Assembly (NCBI GenBank): GCA_015227615.1
Contig: JAALGZ010000081.1
Location: 20,298-84,297, forward strand
DNA length: 64,000 nt
From: Labyrinthula sp. Ha
Lineage: Eukaryota > Sar > Bigyra > Labyrinthulida > Labyrinthulaceae
Direction: 5' to 3'
In this document: positions 9,999-21,117 of the stretch, piece by piece
How positions within the stretch are numbered: the stretch's first letter is position 1
How the letters are laid out: every line of letters begins with the position of its first letter
Notes under the pieces: generated by a model
What the model was told of the DNA's origin: nothing
What the model saw: only the letters and a program-made list of their open reading frames with translations
Databases searched by the model: none
Made by a program: the position numbers and the translations under genes

Positions 9999-10170
9999 TG
10001 TCCTCAAAGGATGTGATTATCGTTTTAGTTAACGTAACTGGAACACTTATGTCATATGCAATATACTTTGGTTGGTTGAAATATATACCCGTTACTTGTC
10101 GTGAAAACTTAACCGTTAATGCAATATTCTACACTGATTTATTAAGTCAAAAAGGTTAACCCAGAAGACA
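9999..10170 (+). repeat. 3' LTR of element 1
   Basis: Direct repeat of 2287-2458 with nine differences in 172 bp (about 5 percent). Six are transitions, including three C/T differences close to the 5' end. It is followed by the GATC target duplication at 10171-10174. Confidence 0.93.
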
Positions 10171-10374
10171 GATCTCAAAACAATATAATTTGAAATTAGA
10201 CACTTCAATGTTTTTTATTTTCTCAGAGACCTCTTAATACTCTTCCGAAGCGTTATTAATATTTATAGTTGGCAAATTTTCAATTTTTACTTCTGCTATA
10301 TCAGTGTAATCAAATAAAAGAGTTAGTTTAACTCCAAGATTTTCGTAATAGTGTGAGAATTTTTGCTGGGACAT
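10171..10374 (-). pseudogene. Decayed copy of the 54168 gene, N-terminal part
   Basis: This is the start of the disrupted gene: the ATG complement is at 10372-10374, and codons correspond to the first 68 residues of the 54168 product. A TAA replaces the Ser codon of EEYSEV, so the copy would be dead even without element 1. It joins the part at 1493-2286 across the insertion. Confidence 0.9.
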
Positions 10375-11330
10375 TGCAGTATTGTGGGAAAATAGAATTT
10401 AACTTAACTTATTCCCTGATTATAAGCAAAAAATTAAAATAATAGTTTATTTTTGTTACAAGTTTCTTGTTAAGTTTGCAACTGTCTGGGGTTTATTTGT
10501 ACTTCTTTTCTTCCGAATCTCTTCTTCGTTCTCTAAGAATCTTTGTACGTGGTAATGCAACATTAACAATTGAATGAACCTGGCATTTGTCTGAGTCAGT
10601 AGTGTAAAATGTAGTATAATGCCTTAAGCTCTACTTGCCTGCTTTGTATCTCTTTTTTGTATTGTTTAACGCTTAAGTGTTAACCGAAAAATGTTCCTAC
10701 GGTGACGTACCACTAAGTTTAACTTTTAAAACTATGACTAAGCGACTATATGGTAAGACACGTTTGCGAATAAAATCCAAGGATAACGTTTCTTCTAATA
10801 AACATCAAATTATTAATCATAATTTAAAATGTGAAACAAGAGCTTCCTCAATAATGCAATAAGACTTGTTTCATCTATTTTGTACTCATTTCGTTTCAAT
10901 AATAATAATGCTGGGATTTTAGCGTAAGAATCAAATTTGATTTATCTTATTTTGCTTTAAGGATAAAATGATGCAATTACTTAGAATTTAAAGTAATTAA
11001 ATTCAATTTAGTTGGCCATTTATGAATATCTTTTTTCTGGTAATTATACTGAAGGTGCTGAAAATACTACGGTTACAAGAGCTACTGCATATCGGTCCCG
11101 GAACCAGTACGATTTTGAACCTTGAGAAAAGAATATGTAAGGGGAACAGTATAAAATATAGTTAAAACCTGAATTGAAAATCTATTCATAAATTTTGGTT
11201 GAGAGTGATAACATAATAACCAAAGTAAATAAAGAACAACCAAGCCAGCAACGAAAAACTGAGCGAGGAGCCTCCAATTGTACTACCAGGGAGCTCCAAT
11301 ATGTAAAAAAAATAGAAACTTGAATTAAAA
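10375..11330. repeat. Left arm of inverted duplication, region upstream of the dead gene
   Basis: This is nearly identical in reverse orientation to 53212-54167. I count about one difference in the first 240 bases checked and seven in the last 480. The coding part of the same duplication differs at about 4-5 percent. No ATG-started gene is supported. A 61-codon frame at 10677-10862 is unchanged in the other copy but starts with GTG. Confidence 0.9.
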
Positions 11331-14109
11331 AAATATTTATTTATCTGCTACTGATAAAATGGTCTGTTGTTTCAAAAATGTAAAACAATATAAGCGTATA
11401 TGCTAGATACTCTAGTCTTTCACAAGCTAAGGCAGCTACAGCTAATACAGAAACAGTATTCCCCTTACTTAGCGATGTGGTACATGTGTTACAGAACTCT
11501 GAGGAATGAATTGTTGAGTCAATCTGTGAGCTGTTTTTGGAGCCCAGAACTACTGTGCGGCTAGCTGGGAGGGGTGAAGATATTGTTTAAGAAAATTTAG
11601 CAAGACAAGAACTGAGAAACTCGAAAGTAGTAGGAAAGAATTAAGGAAGGTTTTTATGCAATAATGGCATGGTTCTGTGAAAAAAAAAGAAATATCAAGG
11701 AGAAAACCAAATAGGATAATAAGTAGCAAAATTTTTAAGCATAACTAATTCAACAACAAAATACAAAGTAACAGTAAAACCCTTTACAGTAGCGGATCCT
11801 GGAGCGGAATCAGTTCCTCGTTAATGAACTCCCTAGCAGTATGTATATCATAGGGTGTCACATTATCGACAATAAGAAACATGAGTACACATGATTATAC
11901 TAATTTATGCGAATAAGAAACAATGGGAATATTTCCAGGTGCCCCCCAATCGATTGAAAAGAACTTTAAAAGAATGAAACAAGAGGCAAGAAGCGATATT
12001 CAAGAAGAGGTCCAGAGATTGGAAACCCAGACGACTGACGGCTTGGTAGATATGCAAAATCAACTCATACAAAGAATATGTGTTCATATCCAGGAAGTTG
12101 TGACCCCAGCAGTGGTTCAAGGAGGAACCCAGGGCTGATTTTGATCGGTAGAAGGATAATTCATAGTAGAGGATGTTTCTCCATCGAGTTCTAGGGAACT
12201 TGGACGTTTTCTTGAGCTAGAGCCGAAGCTAAAATGATATCAAGTACTGGAAAAGTTAGATCCAGCAACTGTTTCTAAATTCGAGTATATTTCCAATTCA
12301 ATGAAGAACTAGGAAAGCAAATGATAAATAAACCGGGGGCATATCTACAGCGATGCAAAAGCATTGATATCAGATCAGATTTGAAACTTCAAAGAGGTAT
12401 TGATACCTATGATAGGAGACCCATTCTCGTAAAGATAAAGGAAACTCAGGAGGTAGATCAGTCCAATCGAGAGGCCAGATTACTTGACACAACCAATATG
12501 AAACTCAAATGCAAAAATGGGGAAATTATCCTTACAGTTATGAGGAGTTATGTTAAGAGTATATTTGGGCTTCTTCAAGGGTTGACTATCTCAAAGGAAA
12601 CAGAAAAAATTCATGTTAAGTATTGATTATAAATCTAATATGACATTTACTATTAGCAAGCCCAGAGCTCACACAATACGAAAAACAGTAGACTACATGG
12701 AATAGGACTAGGGCTACTTTCTTCCCAGATGCAAAATATGTCAATATGCATGTCACGTTTTCTGCTATAACCCTGCAGTGAGTTGGTTGTAAAGTGGGTT
12801 TCATGGGCTATTTATTATAAGTATTGAGATGTCTCGAATAATTACTATAGTTTCGTCTGTATTGTTTTATCCTGATAACGTTGAGGGTGAGTGATGTGTA
12901 GCATCACACTGTTATTACCGGGGATGTGTAGACTATTATCAAGAATGGGGTAAAAGAGAGAGGCGATTTATATAAGTGAGTTTATGTAATAAGCAAGTAT
13001 TAAAGCATTATTTGACGAGAATTGAAGTATTAGTAACAATGTGCTTAATATAAGGCCCAGCTTAATCAAAGTATTACAGGTCATCTTTATTGTTGACATA
13101 GATAGAGTCAGATCATTGGTTGTTGGCTATTTTTAAGAAATTACCTAGGTTTAACTATTCCTATTTTCCCATTAATACTATCTTGTGAGGAAATTTAGTT
13201 ATACTGATTTAGCCCCCCCCCCCCCCTCCGAGGGCTATTCTAGCGAAGCGTAACTAATTTAAGTTGGGAGTACAGAGAGAAGGTTGGTATCTATGGGTTT
13301 CCCAAAAGTATCTAATAAGGTAGTTGGATGCAGTGAATGGGTAGCAGCAGTGGAAAGGGTTGGAAGTGGGATGAGTAAGAAGTTTCGATGTGGTGAAGAT
13401 CATCATTTTGTTCAAATTGTCCGAAAAGAAATTTGTCTCCTATAAAAAACGACGGTTCTTACCACAGTAAAGGGCATAGAAAGCTTAAAGTCAAACTTTG
13501 AAGGGGATTTTGACATAGTCATGACTAAAGGGGATCTATCTAAAAGAATTTCAAAGAGAGAACCAATGATAGAGCACGCTAAAAGGGTACAATTGGAGTT
13601 ACTCTGTCTTCGACAGCAGGAGCAGAGTAACAGCATAGATAAACCCCATAAGATCTAGTAGCACGGTTATGCTAATTATGTCGGAAAATCGAAGAAAGTG
13701 ATTGTTTTGTTGTTCCAAGAAGATGACAATGGATCATTAAGCGAAAAAAAAAGATTATTATAAGACCATGTTCTACGGCACTAAGTTAGAAGTGGAAATT
13801 AAAGAGAATCTTGAGCAAGCAGAAAGTAATGACGAAGAAAGAATAAGTGGAAATTGGAAAACAGATATGTCTTCGGTTTAAGGCTAAAATTACAGAGAAA
13901 TTTATGAATATTGAAACCCTTTGCAAACATATAGAGATGAATTCAGAGATAAGATGTACAAGGTGAAAAGGAGCACACTTAATGATATGAAGATGATGTC
14001 TGGAGTGTCTCCTTTTTAGGCCACGTTGCATTTAATGTCAACAAGAAAAACGAAGTATTGAGAGAAAAACTTCACCTTTTTAGAAAAAAAATAAAATTAT
14101 CGAAAGGGA

Positions 14110-14690
14110 TCCCTGCTCTATATGGAGCAATGCTGCCTTCATGGTTCCAAAAGCATTTGTGGGTTTTGGGATAACGGTTGACTTGAGGAAACTCGATGAG
14201 TGTGTGGAGATTGAAACGGTAATATTACCAGCAGTGGAGCAATGGATCAGCTGGTTGTCTTCAGATGCGAAGTTGTTTGCTCACTTTGGCTATCTGGGTG
14301 GGTTTGATATATTAAGCGTTGACCCTGAATCTACGAGGTATTTTGCTATTAGCACAATATTTTGACCATTTAAATTGTTGGGAGCTCTAATGGGCTACGT
14401 CAATACTTCTACCCATTACCAACAAAGGATGGCAATACAGATTCTAGGAGGAGTAGAAGACGATGACTTGTTTGGCAATCCAAGCGAGGGAATACTTCAA
14501 TGAGTCAATGATACACTTATCTAAACTTCAACTTGACCCCGGATCCTAGATGTGGTTGATAAATACCAATCGAATGTTCAAAAATATGATGTCCGATTGA
14601 ACGTTGGCAAATGTAATTTATTTGCGAAAGAAGCTAAGTAGCGTGGAATAACTTTTTCGAAAAGCAAATGGAGGTTCTAGGATAAATATT
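14110..14690 (+). pseudogene. Reverse transcriptase remnant of the decayed gypsy element
   Basis: Readable RT blocks are AFMVPKAFVGFGITVDLRKL, AVEQWISWLSSDAKLFAHFG, SVDPESTRYFAISTIF and LLGALMGYVNTSTHYQQRM. Next come GILQ-TGA-VNDTLI (the Y/W-x-DD catalytic box, with TGA at the usual Trp and N-D for D-D) and VRLNVGKCNLFAKEAK-TAG-RGITFS (TAG at the usual Trp). The two Trp-to-stop changes and the altered catalytic Asp show that it is dead. Confidence 0.75.
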
Positions 14691-14727
14691 CCGACAGGAT
14701 ATTGAGAGTTAACTCGTCTCCAAAAAT

Positions 14728-14770
14728 GGGGGGGGGGTTAGAAGATGCCTTACTCTCTCTCTCTCTCTCT
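14728..14770. repeat. G10 tract and (CT)9 microsatellite
   Basis: A run of ten G at 14728-14737 and a CT dinucleotide run from 14753 to 14770, within the decayed gypsy remnant. Confidence 0.9.
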
Positions 14771-14979
14771 ATGATTTTGTTAAATAGAACTATTACACAA
14801 TTGGCGTAGTTGAAGGAAATATTAGCAAAGATTGTCATCAGAATAAAGAACGATAAAATGGCTAAAAAGAGAAAAAAGTCAATAGGAAGCAAAAGAAAAG
14901 AGTGGTATTGGATCAGTAATGGACATAAGAATATGAAGTAACTTTCCAGAAATTGAAAGAGAGAATTGCGGCTGTGGCA

Positions 14980-15480
14980 AAGAGTAATCTCAGTAACTAC
15001 TCCAGTTTAAGAAATATCATCCTGATCACAGATACCAGTATATATTATTGGAGTACAATTCCAGGTCTAGAAGAAGTTGGTCAAGGCAGAAATGATTTGA
15101 CGAAGTTGTAGTTTCACCCTTTTTATTTCCTTAGTGGAACATATTACGGGAGTTCTCATAATTGGCGAAAACTGAACAAATAACTGTTTACAATAGTAAG
15201 AACAATTCAGAATGTGTGTTTTCTTTTTTAGTCACACCTGTCTCCAATAAACTTGTTTACGGATTACATGAATATAGTTCATCTGATAAAACCAAATCGC
15301 AATTTGAATTTGTCAACAATTTGGAGGCTCTATAGCCGGTTCTTTTTTATATATGTTGTTCCTATTTGCGCAATACACGTTTCAACGGAACAAAATAAGT
15401 TGGTGGACGTGTTTACCAGATTGGGCTATTGAGGAGAACAAGCAGTTCAATATGATATGGATCAAGAAAGAACAGAATTT
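14980..15480 (+). pseudogene. RNase H remnant of the decayed gypsy element
   Basis: Motifs across broken frames are IILITDTSIYYWSTIPGL (first catalytic Asp region), NLFTDYMNIVHLIKPN (second Asp region) and AIHVSTEQNKLVDVFTRLGY (C-terminal N-x-x-x-D region). The order fits a Ty3/gypsy RNase H following the RT at 14110-14690. Confidence 0.6.
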
Positions 15481-15561
15481 TCGGGCGCAATAGCGATGGA
15501 GCCTCTCAAGAATATGGTACAGAGAGCAACAGTTAAAGAATTTAAGGTATTGGAACAATGT

Positions 15562-16730
15562 TATGCGAATTTGTACATTATCCCCTCTTGCTGCTAATCT
15601 AACCTTACGTTTCACAGCACCAGAAATGTTGTCTATCTTTTCAGTAAGAACCTCTCTGAAGGGAATACATTTCATTTCCCTTCTTCTAGGTACAATTTTT
15701 AGCTCTCCTTGCTCTTCTAGTTTAGTTGTTTCATCTAAGTACGATTTTTCCCATTCAGTGTTAGATGCCAAGGCGTCTTTGTAGGACTTGTAGCCTTTTT
15801 TCATGTTACCTTGGAGCTTAGCTTGAGCAATTACTACAGGAATTGTCAACAATGCCTGAGAAGTTTCTGACTGAATTCCTGGTCTAAGTGAACTCAAACT
15901 GTCTTTGAATCGTTCTGGAACTCTAACACTTGAGCGAAGTCTACTCGAGATTGGTTCTTCATTAATTTCAACTACTTCATCATCCTCTGAAAGAGGCTCT
16001 GACACAACATCCTCATATTCACTTTCAGGTGATGTATCATCAAGAAACGTTGTATCTTGTTCAGAAACAGTAACAGCGGAGGCCTGTGGCTTTTGTGAAT
16101 ACGGATCTGCGCTAACTTCACTTAATTCATCATCAAAGGTTTCTTTTCCATCAAAAGTAGTTTTTGGGTCAAAAAGATCATTGACATCTTCTTCATTCTC
16201 CCCCGTTGCACCAAGCAACGTACTTTTGGAATTCAAAAATTTTTCTTCATCGCAGAAAAAACTTCTTGTAGCAAAAATTCTACCGCTGTTAACATCTCTA
16301 ACGACATAGCCATCAAAATTCTCACCATAACCAAGGAACATTACCCTTGTTGCAGTGTCATCTAACTTGCGTCTGTTTTCTCGATGGATATGAGCAAATC
16401 CAACGACTCCAAAAATTCTAAGTTTTTCAACGGGTGGTTGAACACCGAACAAAAGTTCCCACGGAGAAATGTCTTCCTTCGACAACTTCGTAAAGTTGTA
16501 CGCATGAGTCGCACATTTCATTGCGAATGACCAAAAACCTCTACTAACACCAGCTTGTTTAATGAGACTTCTCATGTTTTCCAGCAAAATTCGATTAGAG
16601 TTCTCTGCACGACTATTTTGCTCATGTTCATAGGGAATCGTAACATGGTGTTTGATGCCTTTCTTCTTTAAGAATCCATCAAGATTTTTATTGCAAAACT
16701 CTGTTCCATTATCTGTCCTCAGATTTTGAA
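15562..16730 (-). pseudogene. Ty1/copia pol: second half of integrase and start of RT, truncated
   Basis: On the minus strand the frame holds NLRTDNGTEFCNKNLDGF (second integrase Asp) and NSRAENSNRILLENMRSLIK (catalytic Glu), then FWSFAMKCATHAYNF, RIFGVVGFAHIH and VMFLGYGENFDGYVV. A long acidic linker follows, then the first RT block: YKDALASNTEWEKSYLDETT, LKIVPRRREMKCIPFREVLT and AVKRKVRLAARGD. Homology ends at about 15565 and the rest of RT and RNase H is absent. A one-base frameshift near 16735 separates it from the upstream frame. The frame continues to 15382 through unrelated sequence. Confidence 0.85.
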
Positions 16731-18290
16731 CCTGACCTGGGAAACTTTTTCGAGATAACTAACATGTGAAACCATCAAGTCTGGTACTTCACTTTTCTTT
16801 GCAAACGGAAAACTCCATTGAAATTGTGATCTAGCATCAGTAACTACTAATGCCCCAGTCTTACGGTCAATTGATGTATCATAAGGACCCACTGTGTCTG
16901 CAACTAAAAGTTCCAGCAATTTCCTCTCTGTAGGAATCTTGCTACTTTTGGGAATTCTAACACGATGTAACTTCCCCTTCATGCATCCAACACAGGTTGT
17001 TCTCGAGCTAAGTGGCTCGTCCTTCTTGATGAACTTCGAAACAGTTCGCACAAGACGATCTTTGCTACAATGATTCAAACGGTTATGCCAGACTTCAAGA
17101 GAAACCATAGCTTTTTCTTTCGGCAAAAAATGCACTCTAAACAATCCATCTGTGCATCTTCTTGCTACATAAACAACTTCACCTTTCGAAATGATCTTTG
17201 CAACATCCTGCGAAAACACAACGTCCACACCTTTTTTTGTCAGAGCAGCAACAGAAAGTAACATAGGTGCTCCAGACCAATGAAGTACTCCTGAAAGAGA
17301 TATTGGTTTTCCATTTTCTAACGTAAGTTTAACGTCACCAGCCTTATCGGTACATATCTCACCGCTTGCTGTAGATATCTGCTTCTCGGGAATCTTGGTC
17401 TTATTAGAGAAGAGGTCACGCTCACCACATACGTGTTGTGTAGCACCAGAGTCCAGAATGAAGCTAATGCGATTCCTGTTCAGCGTTGCTGCACACATCC
17501 AAGCTTCTTCTCTCTGTTTCTTTTTCTCTTTCTCATGAGGTCTTTTTCCCTTCTTTGCGCTTCTTTCCGGACATTCAGAACGAAAATGTCCTTTGTTCCC
17601 ACAACCAAAACACTTGACCGAAGACTTCTTCTTTTTCTTCTTCTTGGTAGTATTTTCGCGGGTGTTCATTGCGGTTTCCTTCTCAACAGAGTAATTTTTT
17701 CCACCAGGGTGATAAAGACCACAATCCATAAGGTAATCCAAAACTGCATCAAAAGTAGTTTCCCAAATTAACCTTGCTTCTGGTGAAGACTCCGCAGTCC
17801 TCTTAAGAGGATGTGTGATCGCCGATAAACTCCTAGGTAATCTTTCTAAGAAATTAAGAGAAAGATCCTGCCAGCTTATCACACCGTTCATAGAATCCAA
17901 CTGCGCAACCAGCGCTTGATAGCGCGTCATAAAGCGGAAATAATCCTTCTCAAAAGTCACATGGGCGATTTCTTGTCTCAGCTTACGCTTTTGATTCGCA
18001 ACTGATCCGACAAACATTCTCTTAATGCCACGAAAAACTTCATACGCGCTACTAAAATGTCTTACCGCTGCCACGAGGTCCACCTCTAGACTAGAAAGTA
18101 CGTCTCTTCTGCATCTAGCTTTAACTAAATCCGCAGCGTTCTCCGCACCTCCATCAGGAACCTCAATTTGACTTCCTTCACTAACGTGACTCCAGTATCC
18201 CAAAGATTCAAAGTGTGCTCCAAGCTGTGCTATCCAGTCGTATATATCACCATTTAGCCCAAGCTTCCGAAGTTTAGGTACACGATCCAT
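16719..18290 (-). CDS. Ty1/copia Gag-protease-integrase (first half)
   Basis: The first ATG is at 18290 (MDRVPKLRKLG); the frame is open for about 524 codons. The Gag part contains IAQLGAHFESLGYW and KRKLRQEIAHVTFEKDYFRF. Then come a CCHC zinc knuckle (CFGCGNKGHFRSEC), the protease (ISFILDSGATQHVCGERDLF, with the DSG active site), and the GAG-pre-integrase zinc domain (LEVWHNRLNHCSKDRL with CVGCMKGKLHR). Last is the start of the integrase core (LELLVADTVGPY, ALVVTDARSQFQWSFPF). It lacks the in-frame stops seen in the gypsy copies, so it is comparatively young. The frame is lost just before the second integrase Asp. Confidence 0.88.
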   Translation of the reverse strand: MDRVPKLRKLGLNGDIYDWIAQLGAHFESLGYWSHVSEGSQIEVPDGGAENAADLVKARCRRDVLSSLEVDLVAAVRHFSSAYEVFRGIKRMFVGSVANQKRKLRQEIAHVTFEKDYFRFMTRYQALVAQLDSMNGVISWQDLSLNFLERLPRSLSAITHPLKRTAESSPEARLIWETTFDAVLDYLMDCGLYHPGGKNYSVEKETAMNTRENTTKKKKKKKSSVKCFGCGNKGHFRSECPERSAKKGKRPHEKEKKKQREEAWMCAATLNRNRISFILDSGATQHVCGERDLFSNKTKIPEKQISTASGEICTDKAGDVKLTLENGKPISLSGVLHWSGAPMLLSVAALTKKGVDVVFSQDVAKIISKGEVVYVARRCTDGLFRVHFLPKEKAMVSLEVWHNRLNHCSKDRLVRTVSKFIKKDEPLSSRTTCVGCMKGKLHRVRIPKSSKIPTERKLLELLVADTVGPYDTSIDRKTGALVVTDARSQFQWSFPFAKKSEVPDLMVSHVSYLEKVSQVRFKI

Positions 18291-18344
18291 CAAGCTCAAA
18301 TTCAAAACTCGATCCGGCCGTCTGAACCTTTCAAAGGGGTACAA

Positions 18345-19200
18345 AGAAGATCCCAGGAGACTTGCACTCCTAAAGTATGTTTTTTACTAGGGATGTGAGT
18401 TCCTTGATCCTACTGGGCAGAACTTACTCACGAGTATGTCTTATTGCTTTTAGGCTCTTAACCTGTTTTTCCGGAAAGCTCCTTTTTTTACAATTAAGAA
18501 TTAAAGCACGGAAAACAAGTCGAACTATTAACGGCTGAAGTGATGCCTCTGACAGATGTATTCACAGCTGGGAACCTATCAGACAGAGTAGCCAGTTTCA
18601 CAAACCCTAACTGTAACCACAGGTAACTGCAGAAGTTATTCTACTACCTGTACCAACTCTTAGTTTCTAGAGCAACATAAATTGCACACTAAAGCAAGAA
18701 AGAAGTTCTACCGAAACTTTATGCTGCGATGGTGACCGGGCAGGACGAAACACAAACAAAACAACAACAACTTCTAGCCGAAGTTCTCCACAAGAATTAA
18801 CCAAAGTGCCAAGTTGAACCAGTTGAGACTATGCCCAAAACATGCACAAAACAAAATACCGTGAATCAGAAAATTAGCGCATGTGCTAATTTCCTACAAC
18901 TTCTGATTTGCTTTTCTCTTCAGGGTCTAGAACCTCTGGTTGGACGTTCGTCCCTTTGCTTTCGTCTTTTTGCATAGTTTTTGTTCGTAATTTTGTTTTG
19001 AAATTTGCCCAAAATATTTGTGTACGCCCTCTTTAAATTTTATCCAAGTATAGGGATTCACAAATCTGCGCATCGAATATTCAAACGAAGTATGATGAAA
19101 AATCGCGATTCCGCGCATTGCAAATTTCGTCTGTGGGAAATCGCCACTCTGCGCATACTTTATTCAGACGAAGTATGATAAAAAAAAGTTTGGGAAATCG
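18345..19200 (-). other. Upstream region of the copia element, LTR not resolved
   Basis: The 5' LTR and leader of the copia element should lie here, but the second LTR is missing because the element is 3'-truncated, so limits cannot be set. No coding frame is supported. Imperfect copies of a motif occur at 19065 (TCTGCGCATCGAATATTC, then ACGAAGTATGATGAAAAA) and 19148, offset 83 bp. Confidence 0.35.
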
Positions 19201-21117
19201 ATTTGAACAATAAAATCACGAGGAGTATCTGACTCCGAAGACAAAAAATCCGAATCCACAGCTATATCCAGATAAAACTTGGTAAAACGAAGAAACATAA
19301 AAAACATGACATTTTATAACTATAAATAACAAGAAGAACAAGTATAAAGTGTACAATGGAAATATTTTTGAAAATCGAATTTTAGGTAAGAGATCTGGTT
19401 AATCCCCTTACAAATAAAAGTAGTTGTGTGATAATATTTATTGAAGGTTTTTTGTCCTATACTTTCTTGTTTCAGATATACAAAAATTGAACAAATAAAA
19501 GATAAATAACTTTGGTAGCTGTTTTATTTTTTCTCAGCTCATTTCTGGGATCGCAAAAAAAATAGAACGGGTATATATTCCAAAGTTTCCACAACAATAC
19601 TGTACCAATAACAAGAAGCAAAAGGGGCATTTTATACCTGAAAAAAACCTTAAAATAATTCTTGTATTTTCATATCACATGAAAACTGAGAAGAGGAATA
19701 AAATAGACACATTCTCAGCAATATATCTAAACATTCCGCTTCATGAGAACAGGTTATTGGTATACTTTTGTTGGTTCTCATATTTTATGTGTGTAATGGT
19801 TACAGGAAATTTCTATGCACATCTTCACTGAAGTCAACTACACAAGCTCTCAAAATAATAATATCCTCATCAGCACACCACAATATATGCACTCCAGCTT
19901 CAAATATTTATTCATTTATTCTGCCAAATAGTCAGACGAAAATTGTTTACAACTTATGCTTGAGTTTACAAAACCCGAGCAAATGATTTTCACTGCTCTA
20001 AGATTAGCTCATCTCTTCCAAAATTTGAAACACACAAATACCATCAGAAATATAAACTAATGTTGACATAAGTTAATTTTGTTTTTTTTTGTATATGGAA
20101 GGAGCTGATGTTCTGACCTCTAATAATTGAAAAACAAAGATAGAAATGAATTGAGTTGGTGAGATATAACCAAACCTTTGTTGAGAACCAAACGGAGCTC
20201 TTGTAGGTAAAAGAGACTTTTATAGGTTTGATATTTGATTGAATGCAGTTATATGTACAGAAAGTGGATTTTAAAAATGATGGAAAAAGTTGATTGTAAT
20301 GCCATATTGGAATGTAACCAAAGTGTAAAAGGTGATGACATATTTTGGTGAAAGTTAGTTACAAGAATCATCTAATACAAGCTATAATTTGCTGAATATA
20401 GGTTTCACAGGTTTATTAAGCGTTAAGTACTAGATAGAAGAACTTTACAAGAGTTTTAGAAATCCATGAAGAAAAAGGAAGTTAATAAGAATAAGAAGTT
20501 TAAATGAGAACTTGACCTACTCAATAATAGCGCACGTGAATTTTTCATACCCATTGAAATAGGGAAACCCCTTGGGCTTTAAAATAAGTTAAATTTATAA
20601 CTGTTCTAATCTTTTTTGTGTGTTCTTGTCTTAATCTCAAACATGTGTCATTGGTTTAAGGTGTTAGTTAGTTTCAATGTCTACGTAGCATGTCTCTGCA
20701 AGGTTGGCAAACTTGTTTACGCAATAAACAGGTTTTTCTTAAATTTCAGCTTATTATTTTTTTCTTTTCCATTCCAGGGGTAATGATCAAGGTAAACTCA
20801 TTTAGCAAAACGACTAAGACCAGTGTTAATTTCTCTGTGCATTAACAAAAGTTTATAAGCTCCTTACAAAAAGCAGTGCTATCATATAAGATAAAACAAT
20901 CAGAACAAAAGCAAAATAAGATAAAATATTTTATACTGTAAAATGTGTTTATACTTAGGAATTATTATTTTGGAATAATTTGGAATAAAAATCAGATCGA
21001 TTGAATATTTTTCAAAATAAAAACATTTTTAAACGGGATTCTCATTAATTCCCGAGAAAAAATATATTTCTCGAATTTCAAATAAAAATAAAACAATTGA
21101 AACAAAAAACATAGAAA
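19201..21117. other. Non-coding AT-rich interval
   Basis: I see no supported gene. Short frames here lack ATG starts or recognisable motifs. Confidence 0.6.

Larger units (their letters stand above)
2287..10170 (+). mobile_element. Full-length Ty3/gypsy-type chromodomain retrotransposon with an added methyltransferase ORF (element 1)
   Basis: The 7,884-bp element is bounded by two 172-bp direct LTRs (2287-2458 and 9999-10170). They differ at nine positions in my manual alignment, mostly transitions. GATC at 2283-2286 and 10171-10174 is the target-site duplication, and the flanks rejoin into the reading frame of the duplicated gene. Internal order is gag, protease, RT, RNase H, integrase and chromodomain, then an extra ORF with SANT-like and MT-A70 segments, then a G-rich polypurine tract. 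The order RT-RH-INT with a terminal chromodomain defines Ty3/gypsy (chromovirus-like). The copy has many in-frame stops and some frameshifts, so it is not autonomous as read. Confidence 0.93.
11350..15560 (+). mobile_element. Decayed Ty3/gypsy-type retrotransposon remnant
   Basis: This plus-strand remnant is broken by many stops and frameshifts. An ATG frame at 11923-12138 (EEVQRLETQTTDGLVDMQNQ) may be from gag. RT is recognisable at about 14110-14690 and RNase H at about 14980-15480. The 3' part after RNase H is missing, replaced by the minus-strand copia element. LTRs were not found. It is a different lineage from elements 1 and 2, judging by its RT sequence. Confidence 0.7.

Noticed and set aside
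9581-10159. A separate 192-codon gene starting at 9581
   Set aside because: It is the C-terminal part of the MT-A70 frame, which is open from 9410; the codon at 9581 is TTG, and the tail from 9999 is LTR sequence.
10677-10862. 61-residue protein conserved in both duplication arms
   Set aside because: It starts with GTG and lies in a block where all sequence is nearly identical, so protein-level conservation is not shown.
12321-12626. Independent small gene of 101 codons
   Set aside because: It lies inside the decayed gypsy remnant between gag-like and RT blocks and has no motif of its own.
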